Positions 54,058 to 62,753 of a DNA stretch of 64,000 bases are shown piece by piece; the first letter of the stretch is position 1; every line of letters starts with the position of its first letter. The notes under the pieces are model-generated. The model searched no databases and was not told the DNA's origin. It worked only from the letters and a program-made list of their open reading frames with translations. Source of the DNA: Pseudooceanicola spongiae (GTDB lineage: Bacteria; Pseudomonadota; Alphaproteobacteria; Rhodobacterales; Rhodobacteraceae); NCBI RefSeq assembly GCF_014899185.1, contig NZ_CP045201.1, forward strand, positions 1,658,501-1,722,500. Reading direction: 5' to 3'. Position numbers and translations under genes: made by a program.

Positions 54058-54521
54058 TCGTCTTTTGGCAGGATCGGGCGCAGCTCACTGACGAATTTAT
54101 CGAAATCATCAGCAGCCTGGAAGTTTTTGTAAACGCTGGCAAAACGCACATATGCCACGGTGTCGATCCGGGCCAGCGCCTCCATCACGATCTCGCCGAT
54201 CACCTTAGAGGGGATGTCGGTCTCGCCCATGCTCTCGAGCCGGCGCACGATGCCCGAGATCATCTGGTCGATGCGTTCCTGTTCCACCGGGCGTTTCTGC
54301 ATCGAAATGCGGATAGAACGTTCCAGCTTGATGCGATCAAAATCTTCGCGGCGACCGTTCGTCTTGATCACCACCAGGTCGCGCAGTTGCACACGCTCAT
54401 ACGTCGTGAAGCGACCGCCGCAGGCCGGGCAGAACCGACGCCGACGGATCGAAACGTGATCCTCGGCAGGCCGAGAGTCCTTCACCTGAGTGTCGATATT
54501 GCCGCAAAATGGACAGCGCAT
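54054..54521 (-). CDS. nrdR: Transcriptional repressor NrdR
   Basis: A 155-residue zinc-ribbon and ATP-cone repressor of ribonucleotide reductase genes. The start [18 protein letters not shown] at 54521 and the second pair [15 protein letters not shown] form the zinc site, then the ATP-cone [20 protein letters not shown] and [12 protein letters not shown]. In relatives glyA is often just upstream. Here a bacteriophytochrome locus lies there instead. An in-frame extension to 54560 precedes the family start and is rejected. Confidence 0.97.
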   Translation of the reverse strand: MRCPFCGNIDTQVKDSRPAEDHVSIRRRRFCPACGGRFTTYERVQLRDLVVIKTNGRREDFDRIKLERSIRISMQKRPVEQERIDQMISGIVRRLESMGETDIPSKVIGEIVMEALARIDTVAYVRFASVYKNFQAADDFDKFVSELRPILPKDE

Positions 54522-54993
54522 TCGCTGACCCCCCCTATCCGTTCGACCCCGAGACAGCACAGAAGGCTATGGGGTCACCCCGTTTTATCCACAGCGACTA
54601 TAGGCGGTCCACAGCAGATTGGGTAGCGCGGAATTGCCTGTGCCATATATGCTGCGAAATTGCCACGCCAGCGTATCAAACAAAGGCGTTTTCATGAGCC
54701 CGCAGGTGACGGGATCGACATCCGCCACCATCCCCAGTCCGGTCAGGCAACGCTCTGGCGCCCGGGATTGGCAGGCGACATCGGCAAAACCCCGCGCACC
54801 CGCAACCTACTCACTTCCGTCCTTAGGCAGCGAGATAGTCGCGCTGCGCTAAAGCGCCTGTTAACAGGTACGACCTAAAACCCCCGGCAAAAAATGCAAT
54901 GGCCCCAAGGCGGCTGGAACTCTTGCTCAGCACGAGCGTTATTCATATCTTGGCATGTAAAGGCAAAGTCAGGCCGGAGAACAAGTGAGTTGA
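54522..54993. other. Intergenic region between nrdR and bphO
   Basis: About 470 bases between divergent genes. Short overlapping frames (54509-54697, 54619-54852, 54660-54878) share no recognisable sequence. The region holds a perfect DnaA-type box near the nrdR side. Promoters for nrdR and for the heme oxygenase-phytochrome pair should be here, but I cannot point to clear -35/-10 elements. Confidence 0.5.
54585..54593 (+). promoter_or_regulatory. DnaA-box-like site upstream of nrdR
   Basis: The nine bases ttatccaca match the E. coli DnaA consensus exactly and lie 64 bases upstream of the nrdR start. A second partial match (gtccacagc) follows 15 bases later. A single 9-base match can occur by chance, so this is only suggestive of replication-linked control. 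Confidence 0.4.
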
Positions 54994-55707
54994 ATGTTAT
55001 TTGAATTAGTTTCGCCGCCCGCGGCACCCTCAGTGCCCGTACTTACGACCAGCAATATCCCTTCGGGAGCCGGAGGGCACCGGCGGCAACAAGAAACTGA
55101 TGAGACTAAATCCAACTGCCTTGACCTTCTGCGCCGCCAGACCCGCACCGCTCATGACGCGACCGAAGCGCAGTTCGCCGCCTTTCTGAGCGCGCCCGCC
55201 TCGCATCTCGACAGCTTTTTGCTGACCCACCTGCTGGCGTTCGAGGCGCTGAGCAAGGCGCGCATCGGACCTGAGTTGCCCGAGGAAAACGGCTGTCTCC
55301 CGGATATGATTTCGCGTCTTCGAGCCGATTGTGACATACGCGGCCTCGCCGTGGCAAAAGCACCGATCCTGTTGCCGTTGCCGAGCGCGGCTGTGGCCTA
55401 CCTGGTGATCGGCTCGCGTCTCGGAACAGAGGTGATCCGTCGCAAGTTGATAGGGGTGATCCCCGAAGCAGACCTGCCGCACTATTTTGCGCCACAGGGT
55501 GCGAACCATGATACCGCGCGGGCTTGGAAGGCTCTGCGTGCGCGGCTTGGTGCGATCCCCGCCGACAGTGTGGAGGCCACTGAGATCTGCGCTGGCGCAC
55601 TGCGTGGCTTTGACGCCTTTGCCGAGGCTGACGTCATCATGCGCACCACCTGCGGCACCGGCCGCACGCTCCCCCCTAGCCACATACCAGCGACGCAGGA
55701 GTCCTGA
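54994..55707 (+). CDS. bphO: Heme oxygenase BphO (biliverdin-forming)
   Basis: A 237-residue helical heme oxygenase that opens heme to biliverdin, the chromophore of the phytochrome encoded next. The domain starts at about residue 43 with LDLLRRQTRTAHDATEAQFAAFL, where the His after TRTA is the likely heme ligand, and continues through AYLVIGSRLGTEVIRRKL with the glycine-rich distal helix. The first 42 residues are long and Pro/Ser-rich for this family, so the real start may be further in. The stop is 3 bases before bphP, supporting coupled expression. Confidence 0.86.
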   Translation: MLFELVSPPAAPSVPVLTTSNIPSGAGGHRRQQETDETKSNCLDLLRRQTRTAHDATEAQFAAFLSAPASHLDSFLLTHLLAFEALSKARIGPELPEENGCLPDMISRLRADCDIRGLAVAKAPILLPLPSAAVAYLVIGSRLGTEVIRRKLIGVIPEADLPHYFAPQGANHDTARAWKALRARLGAIPADSVEATEICAGALRGFDAFAEADVIMRTTCGTGRTLPPSHIPATQES

Positions 55708-55710
55708 CCT

Positions 55711-58296
55711 TTGACCATCTCTCAAACACCTGACGTTGCTACTGAATATGCTACACCTGACCTGACGAATTGCGACCGCGAACCGATCCACATACTGGGA
55801 CGCGTCCAGTCTTATGGTGCCTTGCTGGCCCTGTCTTCTGGCTGGCTCGTGCAACATGCCTCGGAAAATCTGAGCGATATTCTGGGGATCACAGTCGAGG
55901 GCGCCCTTGGCAGACGGTTGGCTGATCTGCTGCCGCAGGACAGTTTTGCCCGCATTCGCGAGGCTCTGCGCGCCGTCGGACCGTCCAATCCGGTGCTGCG
56001 CCTGTTCGGGATTCCGATCCTTGGCGAAAAAGCCGGGGATTTCGACCTGTCGATCCACCAGTCAGGGCGTCATCTGATCATCGAATTTGAGCCGAAGGGC
56101 GAACAGCGCAACGGCGATCCCCTGTCACAGGTCTACCCCTATATTCACCGCATCCGGCGGACCAACGACCTGCGCGCCTTCACCCGTGAAGCCGCCCGAT
56201 CACTGCGCGCGCTCTGCGGCTTCGACAGCGTGATGGTCTATGAATTCGCAGAAGATGCCTCCGGCCATGTCATCGCCGAGGATACCGCCGACGGAGAGCG
56301 GCGTTATCTGGATCAGCACTTCCCGGCGAGCGATATACCCGTGCAGGCGCGTGTGCTGTACAAACGCTCGCTTTTGCGGCTGATCGCCGATGTCAGTGAC
56401 CCGGGCGCGCGCATCCTTGCCGCGGACAGCGCCGGAAATCAGCCGCTCGACCTGTCGCTTGCGGCAACGCGCGCTGTCTCGCCCATCCATATCGAATACC
56501 TGCAGAATATGGGCATTCAGGCCTCGATGTCGGTATCGATCATGAAGGATGGCGAACTTTGGGGCCTGTTCGCCTGCCATCATGATGAGCCACGCTATAT
56601 CGACTATGAATTGCGCACCTGTGTCGAACTGTTCGCGCATCTGTTTTCCTATGAGCTGGGGCATCTGGGCGAGGCGCAAAAGCGCGAGGCGGTAGAACGC
56701 TCGTCGCAGTTGCAGACCCGGCTGATGGCCAGCATGGCGGAAGGACGTGATCTGCCGGGCAGCTTGATGGCGGTATCTGAGGATATTCGCAGCGTCATCC
56801 CGCATGATGGGCTGATCATGATCACCGATGGTCAGGTCTCGGCCACGGGGGTGACACCGACCGAGGAAGAATTCCTGTGCATCTCGCGCTTGCTGAATGC
56901 AACGGGCGGGTCCCAGATCTTCGCCACCAACAAACTATCGCAGCTCTTGCCAGAAGCGGCCGATTTTGCCCGTCGTTGTTCGGGCATTCTGGCCATCCCG
57001 ATTTCTCGGATGCCACGCGACTACATCGTGCTGTGCCGCAAGGAGCTGACGGAAACGGTGAAATGGGCCGGCAATCCCAACAAGCCAGTAACGGTCGGAC
57101 CGAATGGCGTGCGCCTGACCCCGCGCAAGAGTTTCGAGATCTGGCGCGAGACCGTCACAGGGGCCTCCGCGCCCTGGACCCTCGCCTCGACCCATGCGGC
57201 GGAACTGTTGCGGGTGGTGCTGCTCGAGATCTTCCTCAAGATCACCGATCAGACGGCTGCTGAGCGCAAGCGTGCTCAGGAACAGCAGGAATTGCTGATT
57301 TCCGAGCTGAACCACCGGGTCCGGAATATCCTGAACCTGATGCGCGGCCTTGTTGCCCAGTCCCGGGGCACCGCGGACACGCTGGAGAGTTTCGCCTCAA
57401 GTCTGGATGGTCGCATTCAGGCCTTCGCGCGCGCGCACGATCAGCTGACCAAGGAAGACTGGACGCCATCCTCCTTCATGGAGATGCTTCGGCTGGAGTT
57501 TGCTGCCTTTGCGGACGACCGCTCAAACCGGGTGGATTTACAGGGCGACGATGTGTTGATCGCCCCCGGCGCCTATTCCAATCTGGCGCTGGTGTTTCAT
57601 GAACTGGTGACCAATTCGGTCAAATACGGTGCCCTCAGCGATTCCGGCGGCGTGACGGTCAAGCTGACGCGCAACGATGACGGATCGCTCGACATCCATT
57701 GGCGCGAATTTGGCGGTCCTGCGGTGGTGGCACCCAAGCGTCGGGGTTTTGGCTCAACCATCATCGAACGCTCGATCCCCTATGAACTGAATGGCGAGGC
57801 TGAGGTGACCTACAACGTCACGGGCCTTGTCGCTGAGTTCTGCCTGCCCTCGCGCTATGTTCTGGATGCACCCGAGGCGAAAATGGTGGCGCCCACCGGT
57901 GCAGCACAGCCGGTGCGCGGCGAAGGGCCGTTCCTGACCGGAAAGGCGCTGGTCCTGGAAGATGCGATGATCATCGCCATGGACGCAGCGGATATGCTGG
58001 AGGACATGGGGGCGTCGACAGTACGCATCACAGCCAGCGTCAACGCGGCCCTCGCGGAAATCGAGCAGCATGAGTTCCAGGTCGCGGTACTGGATGTGAA
58101 CCTTGGCGCCGAACAATCGGTGCGCGTGGCGCTGAAACTGGCAGAGATTGGCGTGCCTTACGTTCTGTCGACCGGCTATGGCGAAAGCGAGGATATCCGG
58201 GCGCTGTATCCGCCTTGTGAGATCCTGCGCAAACCTTTTTCCAACGAGTCGATGCAGGCGGCAGTCTGGAACGTGCTGCATCAGACCGACGACTGA
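55711..58296 (+). CDS. bphP: Bacteriophytochrome with HWE histidine kinase and C-terminal receiver
   Basis: An 861-residue red/far-red photoreceptor. Domain order: PAS with chromophore Cys21 (DLTNCDREPIHILGRVQSYG), GAF with PASDIPVQARVLY (Asp208), PHY with the tongue motif PRKSFEIWRETVTG, HWE-type kinase (H-box ELNHRVRNILNLMRGL with His535, N-box HELVTNSVKYGAL, HWREFGGP), and a receiver with Asp795 (VAVLDVNLG) and Lys in ILRKPF. Start TTG 55711 lies 9 bases after agcaggag-like purines. An in-cis receiver suggests phosphate is passed on or drained within the protein. No separate regulator gene is adjacent. Confidence 0.95.
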   Translation: MTISQTPDVATEYATPDLTNCDREPIHILGRVQSYGALLALSSGWLVQHASENLSDILGITVEGALGRRLADLLPQDSFARIREALRAVGPSNPVLRLFGIPILGEKAGDFDLSIHQSGRHLIIEFEPKGEQRNGDPLSQVYPYIHRIRRTNDLRAFTREAARSLRALCGFDSVMVYEFAEDASGHVIAEDTADGERRYLDQHFPASDIPVQARVLYKRSLLRLIADVSDPGARILAADSAGNQPLDLSLAATRAVSPIHIEYLQNMGIQASMSVSIMKDGELWGLFACHHDEPRYIDYELRTCVELFAHLFSYELGHLGEAQKREAVERSSQLQTRLMASMAEGRDLPGSLMAVSEDIRSVIPHDGLIMITDGQVSATGVTPTEEEFLCISRLLNATGGSQIFATNKLSQLLPEAADFARRCSGILAIPISRMPRDYIVLCRKELTETVKWAGNPNKPVTVGPNGVRLTPRKSFEIWRETVTGASAPWTLASTHAAELLRVVLLEIFLKITDQTAAERKRAQEQQELLISELNHRVRNILNLMRGLVAQSRGTADTLESFASSLDGRIQAFARAHDQLTKEDWTPSSFMEMLRLEFAAFADDRSNRVDLQGDDVLIAPGAYSNLALVFHELVTNSVKYGALSDSGGVTVKLTRNDDGSLDIHWREFGGPAVVAPKRRGFGSTIIERSIPYELNGEAEVTYNVTGLVAEFCLPSRYVLDAPEAKMVAPTGAAQPVRGEGPFLTGKALVLEDAMIIAMDAADMLEDMGASTVRITASVNAALAEIEQHEFQVAVLDVNLGAEQSVRVALKLAEIGVPYVLSTGYGESEDIRALYPPCEILRKPFSNESMQAAVWNVLHQTDD

Positions 58297-58348
58297 CGTG
58301 TTGTGAATCGCCACCGGGCTGCAAGGTGTCCGGTGGCAGGTCGCGCTC

Positions 58349-59455
58349 TCAATGTCTTTGCTCAGCAACTCGATCGACCGAAAAAAAGCTGTGTCGGCCC
58401 CGCCCTGCCTTTTTGGACGCATAGAGGGCCGCGTCGGCATCGGCGATCATCTGCTCGGCTTTCGGCTGCGGGTAGCGATTGGACATCGTGGTGCCCATCG
58501 AGCACGAAATGCGACACTCAGCCCCCTCAAAAGAAACTGGAATCTCAAGCCGCCTGATGAGGTTCGCCGAAATCTCTCGGATCCGCTGAGGTTTAACAAG
58601 CCGCGGGAACAAAAGGACAAATTCGTCTCCTCCGACACGGGCGACGATGTCTTCCTCGCGGGTTTCGTCGACCAGACCACGCGCGACATTCTGCAGGACA
58701 TAGTCCCCCGCGCGATGACCATGGGTGTCATTGACGGCCTTGAAGTAATCAAGGTCGAGATGCATCAGCGAGAACGGCGTCTTGCTGCGGATCAGGCGCG
58801 CCAGAACGTGATCGAAGGCGCGGCGGTTCTTCAGCCCCGTCAGCGTATCGGTATAGGCCTGCTCCTCGGCGGCGATCTTGGCGCCCTGCAGACGCAGGTT
58901 GAGCTTGCGTGAGGACTCCATCACGGCAGTCTTGGCTTCAATCAGATAGAGCATCTCGATGGTCAGGTCGGTGGGCGCAAAGTCACCGCTGTGAAGGCTG
59001 TAGATCTGCAGCGCATCAATGATCGAGATCCCGAAGGAAAAGTTGACGATGGCACCGCGCTGGCCGTTGTCATCGGCGTCGAGCGGGACCAGCACGGCTT
59101 TCAGCGCCGTGCGGGGATGTTTACGCAGGCGCAGGTGCAGCTTGGTGCCAGATGCGCGCAGCAGCGCCTCCATGCCATCGACAGCGCGCGGGCGACTCAT
59201 CTCGAACAGTTCGAGAAAGCGCGCACCGGCGAGCGGGGTGTCCGGGCGCAGCTTTTGCATGGTGGGGCCGACATGGCGGATATGGCCGGTCGGATCGATC
59301 ACCACGCTCATCGGACACAGGATATCCAGCGCCTCTTGCGTCATTCCGGACAGGGGCGTCGGCCCGCGCCGCGCAGCAGATTCGTGAGCCCTGCTGCGGC
59401 TGACCTCTGCCTCAGACAGGATGTTGTGGCACCACTCCTTACCCTCAACCTTCAT
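58349..59455 (-). CDS. Diguanylate cyclase with HNOBA sensor domain
   Basis: A 368-residue c-di-GMP synthase. The N-terminal half is an H-NOX-associated (HNOBA) PAS-like domain (LDILCPMSVVIDPTGHIRHVGPTMQKL, GARFLELFEMSRPRAVDG) followed by a signalling helix (AKTAVMESSRKLNLRLQGAK). The GGDEF domain begins at TDTLTGLKNRRAF, with the active site GGDEF at residues 275-279 and an intact inhibitory I-site (REED) five residues before it, so feedback by c-di-GMP is expected. Its start overlaps the H-NOX stop by 4 bases. The pair should form one sensor-effector complex. Confidence 0.93.
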   Translation of the reverse strand: MKVEGKEWCHNILSEAEVSRSRAHESAARRGPTPLSGMTQEALDILCPMSVVIDPTGHIRHVGPTMQKLRPDTPLAGARFLELFEMSRPRAVDGMEALLRASGTKLHLRLRKHPRTALKAVLVPLDADDNGQRGAIVNFSFGISIIDALQIYSLHSGDFAPTDLTIEMLYLIEAKTAVMESSRKLNLRLQGAKIAAEEQAYTDTLTGLKNRRAFDHVLARLIRSKTPFSLMHLDLDYFKAVNDTHGHRAGDYVLQNVARGLVDETREEDIVARVGGDEFVLLFPRLVKPQRIREISANLIRRLEIPVSFEGAECRISCSMGTTMSNRYPQPKAEQMIADADAALYASKKAGRGRHSFFSVDRVAEQRH

Positions 59456-60039
59456 CCGGCGCGTGCCCCCAGCTCGAAACTGCGGCCTTCGGAAAAAGCG
59501 GTTTCGACAAGGTATATCTCAATCTTCTCAATTCCTTGAACGACCCCCATATGCTCGAGCGTAACCAATGCACCATAGTCGTCAGCCATGGCCCGCAGCA
59601 CCCCGACAAGGACATGACCAAACCCGGGCATCCGCGAATGGCAGGTCACAGAGAAGCGCCCACCGGAGTGCTGACGCAGCTCAAGCACCGGCAGATTGAG
59701 GTCCGAGACCGCCAGCCGGGTGCGATCGGGAAGGTCGTCCAGCGAATGCAGAAAGTCCTCGTAGCACAGCCCGGCGAAGCGCAGCAGACGGCGCAACGCT
59801 TCGTTGTTGGGATGCGAGACGAGATAGGTCCCGATATCCTCAAGCACCATGGAAACAGGCTTTTTCAGACGTTCCGAGGCGGCCTCAAGCACCCGCCAGG
59901 TCAGGGCATCGTCATAGACCAGCATCGCCTCGAAGCCATCGAAGGGCAGATCTACGGCGAGGGAGACATCGCTCCAGACGGCTTCGCCATAGGTGTCGCG
60001 CAGGAAACATTGGATGGAGGTGTTGATCAAACCGTGCAT
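59452..60039 (-). CDS. H-NOX domain protein lacking the proximal heme histidine
   Basis: A 195-residue stand-alone H-NOX protein. The start (MHGLINTSIQCFLRDTYGEAVW) and the region around EDFLHSLDDLPDRT align without gaps to soluble guanylyl cyclase beta1 (LLQNLDALHDHL), where the last His binds heme. Here it is Pro104 (codon CCC). The heme-propionate motif Y-x-S-x-R is also changed, to C133-H-S135-R-M137. So heme binding of the usual type is unlikely. A His at 98 might substitute. The first gene of the H-NOX/HNOBA-GGDEF operon, it is expected to control the cyclase by contact. Confidence 0.9.
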   Translation of the reverse strand: MHGLINTSIQCFLRDTYGEAVWSDVSLAVDLPFDGFEAMLVYDDALTWRVLEAASERLKKPVSMVLEDIGTYLVSHPNNEALRRLLRFAGLCYEDFLHSLDDLPDRTRLAVSDLNLPVLELRQHSGGRFSVTCHSRMPGFGHVLVGVLRAMADDYGALVTLEHMGVVQGIEKIEIYLVETAFSEGRSFELGARAG

Positions 60040-60205
60040 AGAGCCCTACCCCCCTTTCTTGAGCATCAGAATGGGCTGAGGGAGCTTAATATTGCGACAA
60101 TAGATGCAATTTTCAGGATTTCCCGGGGCCGGCCCGGCCTGCAAGATCCTGTGATCGGATACCCTCAGGGCACCGGAACCGGGGCCGAGAAACCGCCAAA
60201 TCGGG

Positions 60206-60240
60206 GTGTCGGTATCGCGTCGGTATTGCGTCAGTAATCG
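60206..60240 (-). repeat. Short periodic element at the end of the mttB-like gene, copy 2
   Basis: On the minus strand the gene ends accgattactga and continues cgcaataccgacgcgataccgacacccc. The 14 bases gacgcaataccgac are identical to the element after tctA, and the spacing of about 10-11 bases between units is the same. The first unit overlaps the stop codon. Confidence 0.65.
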
Positions 60241-61817
60241 GTAGGTGCGCCTCCGGCCTCTTTCCGGGCGATGACGAAGGCCTCCAGCGCGGCGCGATTG
60301 GCATCTGGCATCGGTGGCGCGTGGTAGTCGTCGAGGATGCGCAGGTAGAGGGTATGGGCGCGCTCGGCGGTCCAGACCGCGCCGCTCTGCTCCCAGCCCT
60401 CGTAGTTGCGCCAGTCCGACAGGAAGGGCTGGTAGAAAGCGGTGGTGTAGCGATCCTGCGTGTGTTGCGTGCCGAAGAAGTGGCCGTTCTGGCGCACCTC
60501 GCGCATTGCCTCGAGCGCGAGGTCGCCGGGGGTGGTAGCGGTCAGGGCGGGCTCGAAGTAGCGCTGGATCTGCTGGATCACCTCACAGTCCATGATGAAC
60601 TTTTCGGGGCTGGCGATCAGCCCGCCCTCAAGCCAGCCCGCCGCGTGGTAGACGACGTTGGCGCCGGACTGCACGGCGGACCAGAGGGCATTCGACGTCT
60701 CCCACATCGCCTGACCGTCGGGGACGTTGGCGGCGCAGGAGCCGGACGCGCGCATCGGCAGGCCATAGTGGCGGCACATCTGGCCGGTCATTTGCGTCGC
60801 GCGCATGTATTCCGGGGTGCCGAAGGCGGGCGCGCCGGACTTCATGTCGACGTTGGAGGTGAAGGTGCCGAAGGCGCAGGGCACGCCGGGGTTGATGTAT
60901 TGTGCCAGCGCTATCGCCGACAGCCCCTCGGCCAGCGATTGCACCACCGCCCCGGCCATGGTCACGGGGGCCATGGCCCCGGCCAGCGTGAAGGGCGACA
61001 CGATCAGCCCCTGCCCGCGCCGCGCCATGCGCATCCAACCGTCCAGCATCGGGTAGTCGTGCTTGAGCGGCGAGGTCGAATTGATATTGGTGAAGAGGTG
61101 CGGTGTCGCGGTGAACTCCGCTTCGCTGAGTCCGCCGGCGAGGCGCACCATTTCCATCACGTCCTCGACCCGCTCGGCCCCGAGGGAATAGGCATGCAGC
61201 ACCTTGTCGGTCAGGGTCAGGCTGTCGAACATCACGTCGAGGTGGCGGATCGAGGCGTGGATATCGACAGGCTCAACCGGGTAGCCGCCGGAGAAATGGA
61301 TGCAGTTGAAGTACTGGGTCAGGCGCAGCAGGTTGGCGCAGTGATCACGCGTGCCGGGCACCTTGCAGCCCAGCGACATGTCCCAGTAGTTCGGCGGTGA
61401 GGAGACATTGCCAAAGAGGATATGATTGCCGCCGATGGGCAGGGTATGGGCCGGGTTGCGGGCGGTGATCGTCCATTCCGGCGGCGCATGGGCCAGCATC
61501 TCGGTCACGAAGTCACGGTCCATGCGGACGAGGTCGCCCTCAACAAGACAACCGGCCTGCGTCAGGATCGCAATGGCTTCGGGGTTGAGGAAGGCGACGC
61601 CGATCTCCTCCAGCACCGTCATGGCGGCCTCGTGGATGGCGTGAATGCCTGCGTCGTCCAGCGGCTCGGTGGGGCGGTCGGTGTTCAGCGGGATGCGCCA
61701 TGGGCTTTGCAGGATCGCCGCCGCGCCGCGCCGTGCGGCCGAGCCTGCCCGCCCGCCGCCGCGTTTGCGCAGGGGGGCCGGGGTCAGGTCTGCATTGCCG
61801 TTCGAAATCTGCTCCAT
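60231..61817 (-). CDS. MttB-type corrinoid methyltransferase (non-pyrrolysine branch)
   Basis: A 528-residue barrel protein of the trimethylamine methyltransferase family. ATG 61817 starts the family-like N-terminus. A frame to 62003 is Pro-rich read-through. Typical stretches are TEPLDDAGIHAIHEAAMTVLEEIGVAFLNPEA, PPEWTITARNPAHTLPIGG, GGYPVEPVDIHASIRHLDVMF and ANVVYHAAGWLEGG. No in-frame amber codon exists, so it does not use pyrrolysine. Characterised members without it (MtgB-like) demethylate glycine betaine or related quaternary amines. A cognate corrinoid protein is not in the window. Confidence 0.92.
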   Translation of the reverse strand: MEQISNGNADLTPAPLRKRGGGRAGSAARRGAAAILQSPWRIPLNTDRPTEPLDDAGIHAIHEAAMTVLEEIGVAFLNPEAIAILTQAGCLVEGDLVRMDRDFVTEMLAHAPPEWTITARNPAHTLPIGGNHILFGNVSSPPNYWDMSLGCKVPGTRDHCANLLRLTQYFNCIHFSGGYPVEPVDIHASIRHLDVMFDSLTLTDKVLHAYSLGAERVEDVMEMVRLAGGLSEAEFTATPHLFTNINSTSPLKHDYPMLDGWMRMARRGQGLIVSPFTLAGAMAPVTMAGAVVQSLAEGLSAIALAQYINPGVPCAFGTFTSNVDMKSGAPAFGTPEYMRATQMTGQMCRHYGLPMRASGSCAANVPDGQAMWETSNALWSAVQSGANVVYHAAGWLEGGLIASPEKFIMDCEVIQQIQRYFEPALTATTPGDLALEAMREVRQNGHFFGTQHTQDRYTTAFYQPFLSDWRNYEGWEQSGAVWTAERAHTLYLRILDDYHAPPMPDANRAALEAFVIARKEAGGAPTDY

Positions 61818-61923
61818 CGCTCGCCTCCGCGTTGCAGGATCAGGAAATCCCGCAGCGGCGCGCGATGCCATGCCAGATGCGACGCGGTGCGTCGCAATCA
61901 GGCCATGCGCTGGGAGAGGAGGG

Positions 61924-62616
61924 CTATGCCCGGTCCAGCCAGGCGGGCAGATGCCCGATATCAGGCAGAATGACATCGGCAAGGTCGGCCAGATCGGCGG
62001 CAAGCGCCGGGCCGGTCAGCACGCCGACGGTGGTCATGCCCGCGGCGCGCCCGGCCTCAAGATCATGGGTGCTGTCGCCGACCATGACGATGGCGGAGGG
62101 CGGCAGCCCCTGCCCCGCGGCAAAGGCCAGCAAAGGCGCCGCAGCGGGCTTGGCGCCGTGGCCACTGTCGAACCCGGCGACGAAATCGAAGTGATCGAAG
62201 ACACCGGCGGCGCGCAGCTGCGCCTCGGCACTAAAGGCGCTGTCATTGGTCATCACGCCAAGGCGCAGACCCCGCGCGGCCAGCCCCTCCAGCAGAGGCG
62301 CAAGGGGGGTTGTCGGCACCAGTTCGGCGCGGGCGGCCTGCTGGATCAGGAAGGCGGCGATCTCCTCGACCGGGCGCTCGGGCAGAGCCGAGTGCAACAG
62401 GGCGGCGGCCTGATCATTGGTGCCCGCGATCACCGGGCTGTCGGGGTGAAAGCGCTGGGAGGCCAGATCGAAGTGGACCGCTTCGGCCAGCGCCTGTGCG
62501 CGACCCGCGTCACCGCCCGAAAGGTCACCGATCACCGCCGCCGCCCAAGTGTTCCAGGTGGCGCCGAAATCGAACAGCGTGCCGTCCTTGTCGAAAAGTA
62601 TCCCCTGAAATGCCAT
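61924..62616 (-). CDS. HAD-superfamily hydrolase (phosphoglycolate phosphatase-like)
   Basis: A 230-residue phosphatase. Motif I LFDKDGTLFDF holds the nucleophile Asp and acid/base Asp. Motif II is RLGVMTNDS, motif III HGAKPAAAP with the lysine, and motif IV AIVMVGDSTHDLEAG. A helical cap lies between residues 20 and 90, as in Gph-like enzymes that remove phosphate from 2-phosphoglycolate or other small phosphates. The exact substrate cannot be read from the sequence. It lies 106 bases upstream of the mttB-like gene on the same strand and may share its promoter. Confidence 0.92.
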   Translation of the reverse strand: MAFQGILFDKDGTLFDFGATWNTWAAAVIGDLSGGDAGRAQALAEAVHFDLASQRFHPDSPVIAGTNDQAAALLHSALPERPVEEIAAFLIQQAARAELVPTTPLAPLLEGLAARGLRLGVMTNDSAFSAEAQLRAAGVFDHFDFVAGFDSGHGAKPAAAPLLAFAAGQGLPPSAIVMVGDSTHDLEAGRAAGMTTVGVLTGPALAADLADLADVILPDIGHLPAWLDRA

Positions 62617-62753
62617 GTGCCTCTGCCCCGCTGTAAATATCTGCGCTGAGGGCGTTTCTGCGCGATCGCGCGCCGCATCACAAGTGGGCAGGCCGAAAGC
62701 TCAACCTGCCGCTGTGCTTGACTTTTCCGGGGCGCTCAGGCTCAACACCCTGT

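Noticed and set aside
60231-61817. Pyrrolysine-containing MttB
   Set aside because: No in-frame TAG occurs in the gene, so it belongs to the non-pyrrolysine branch.
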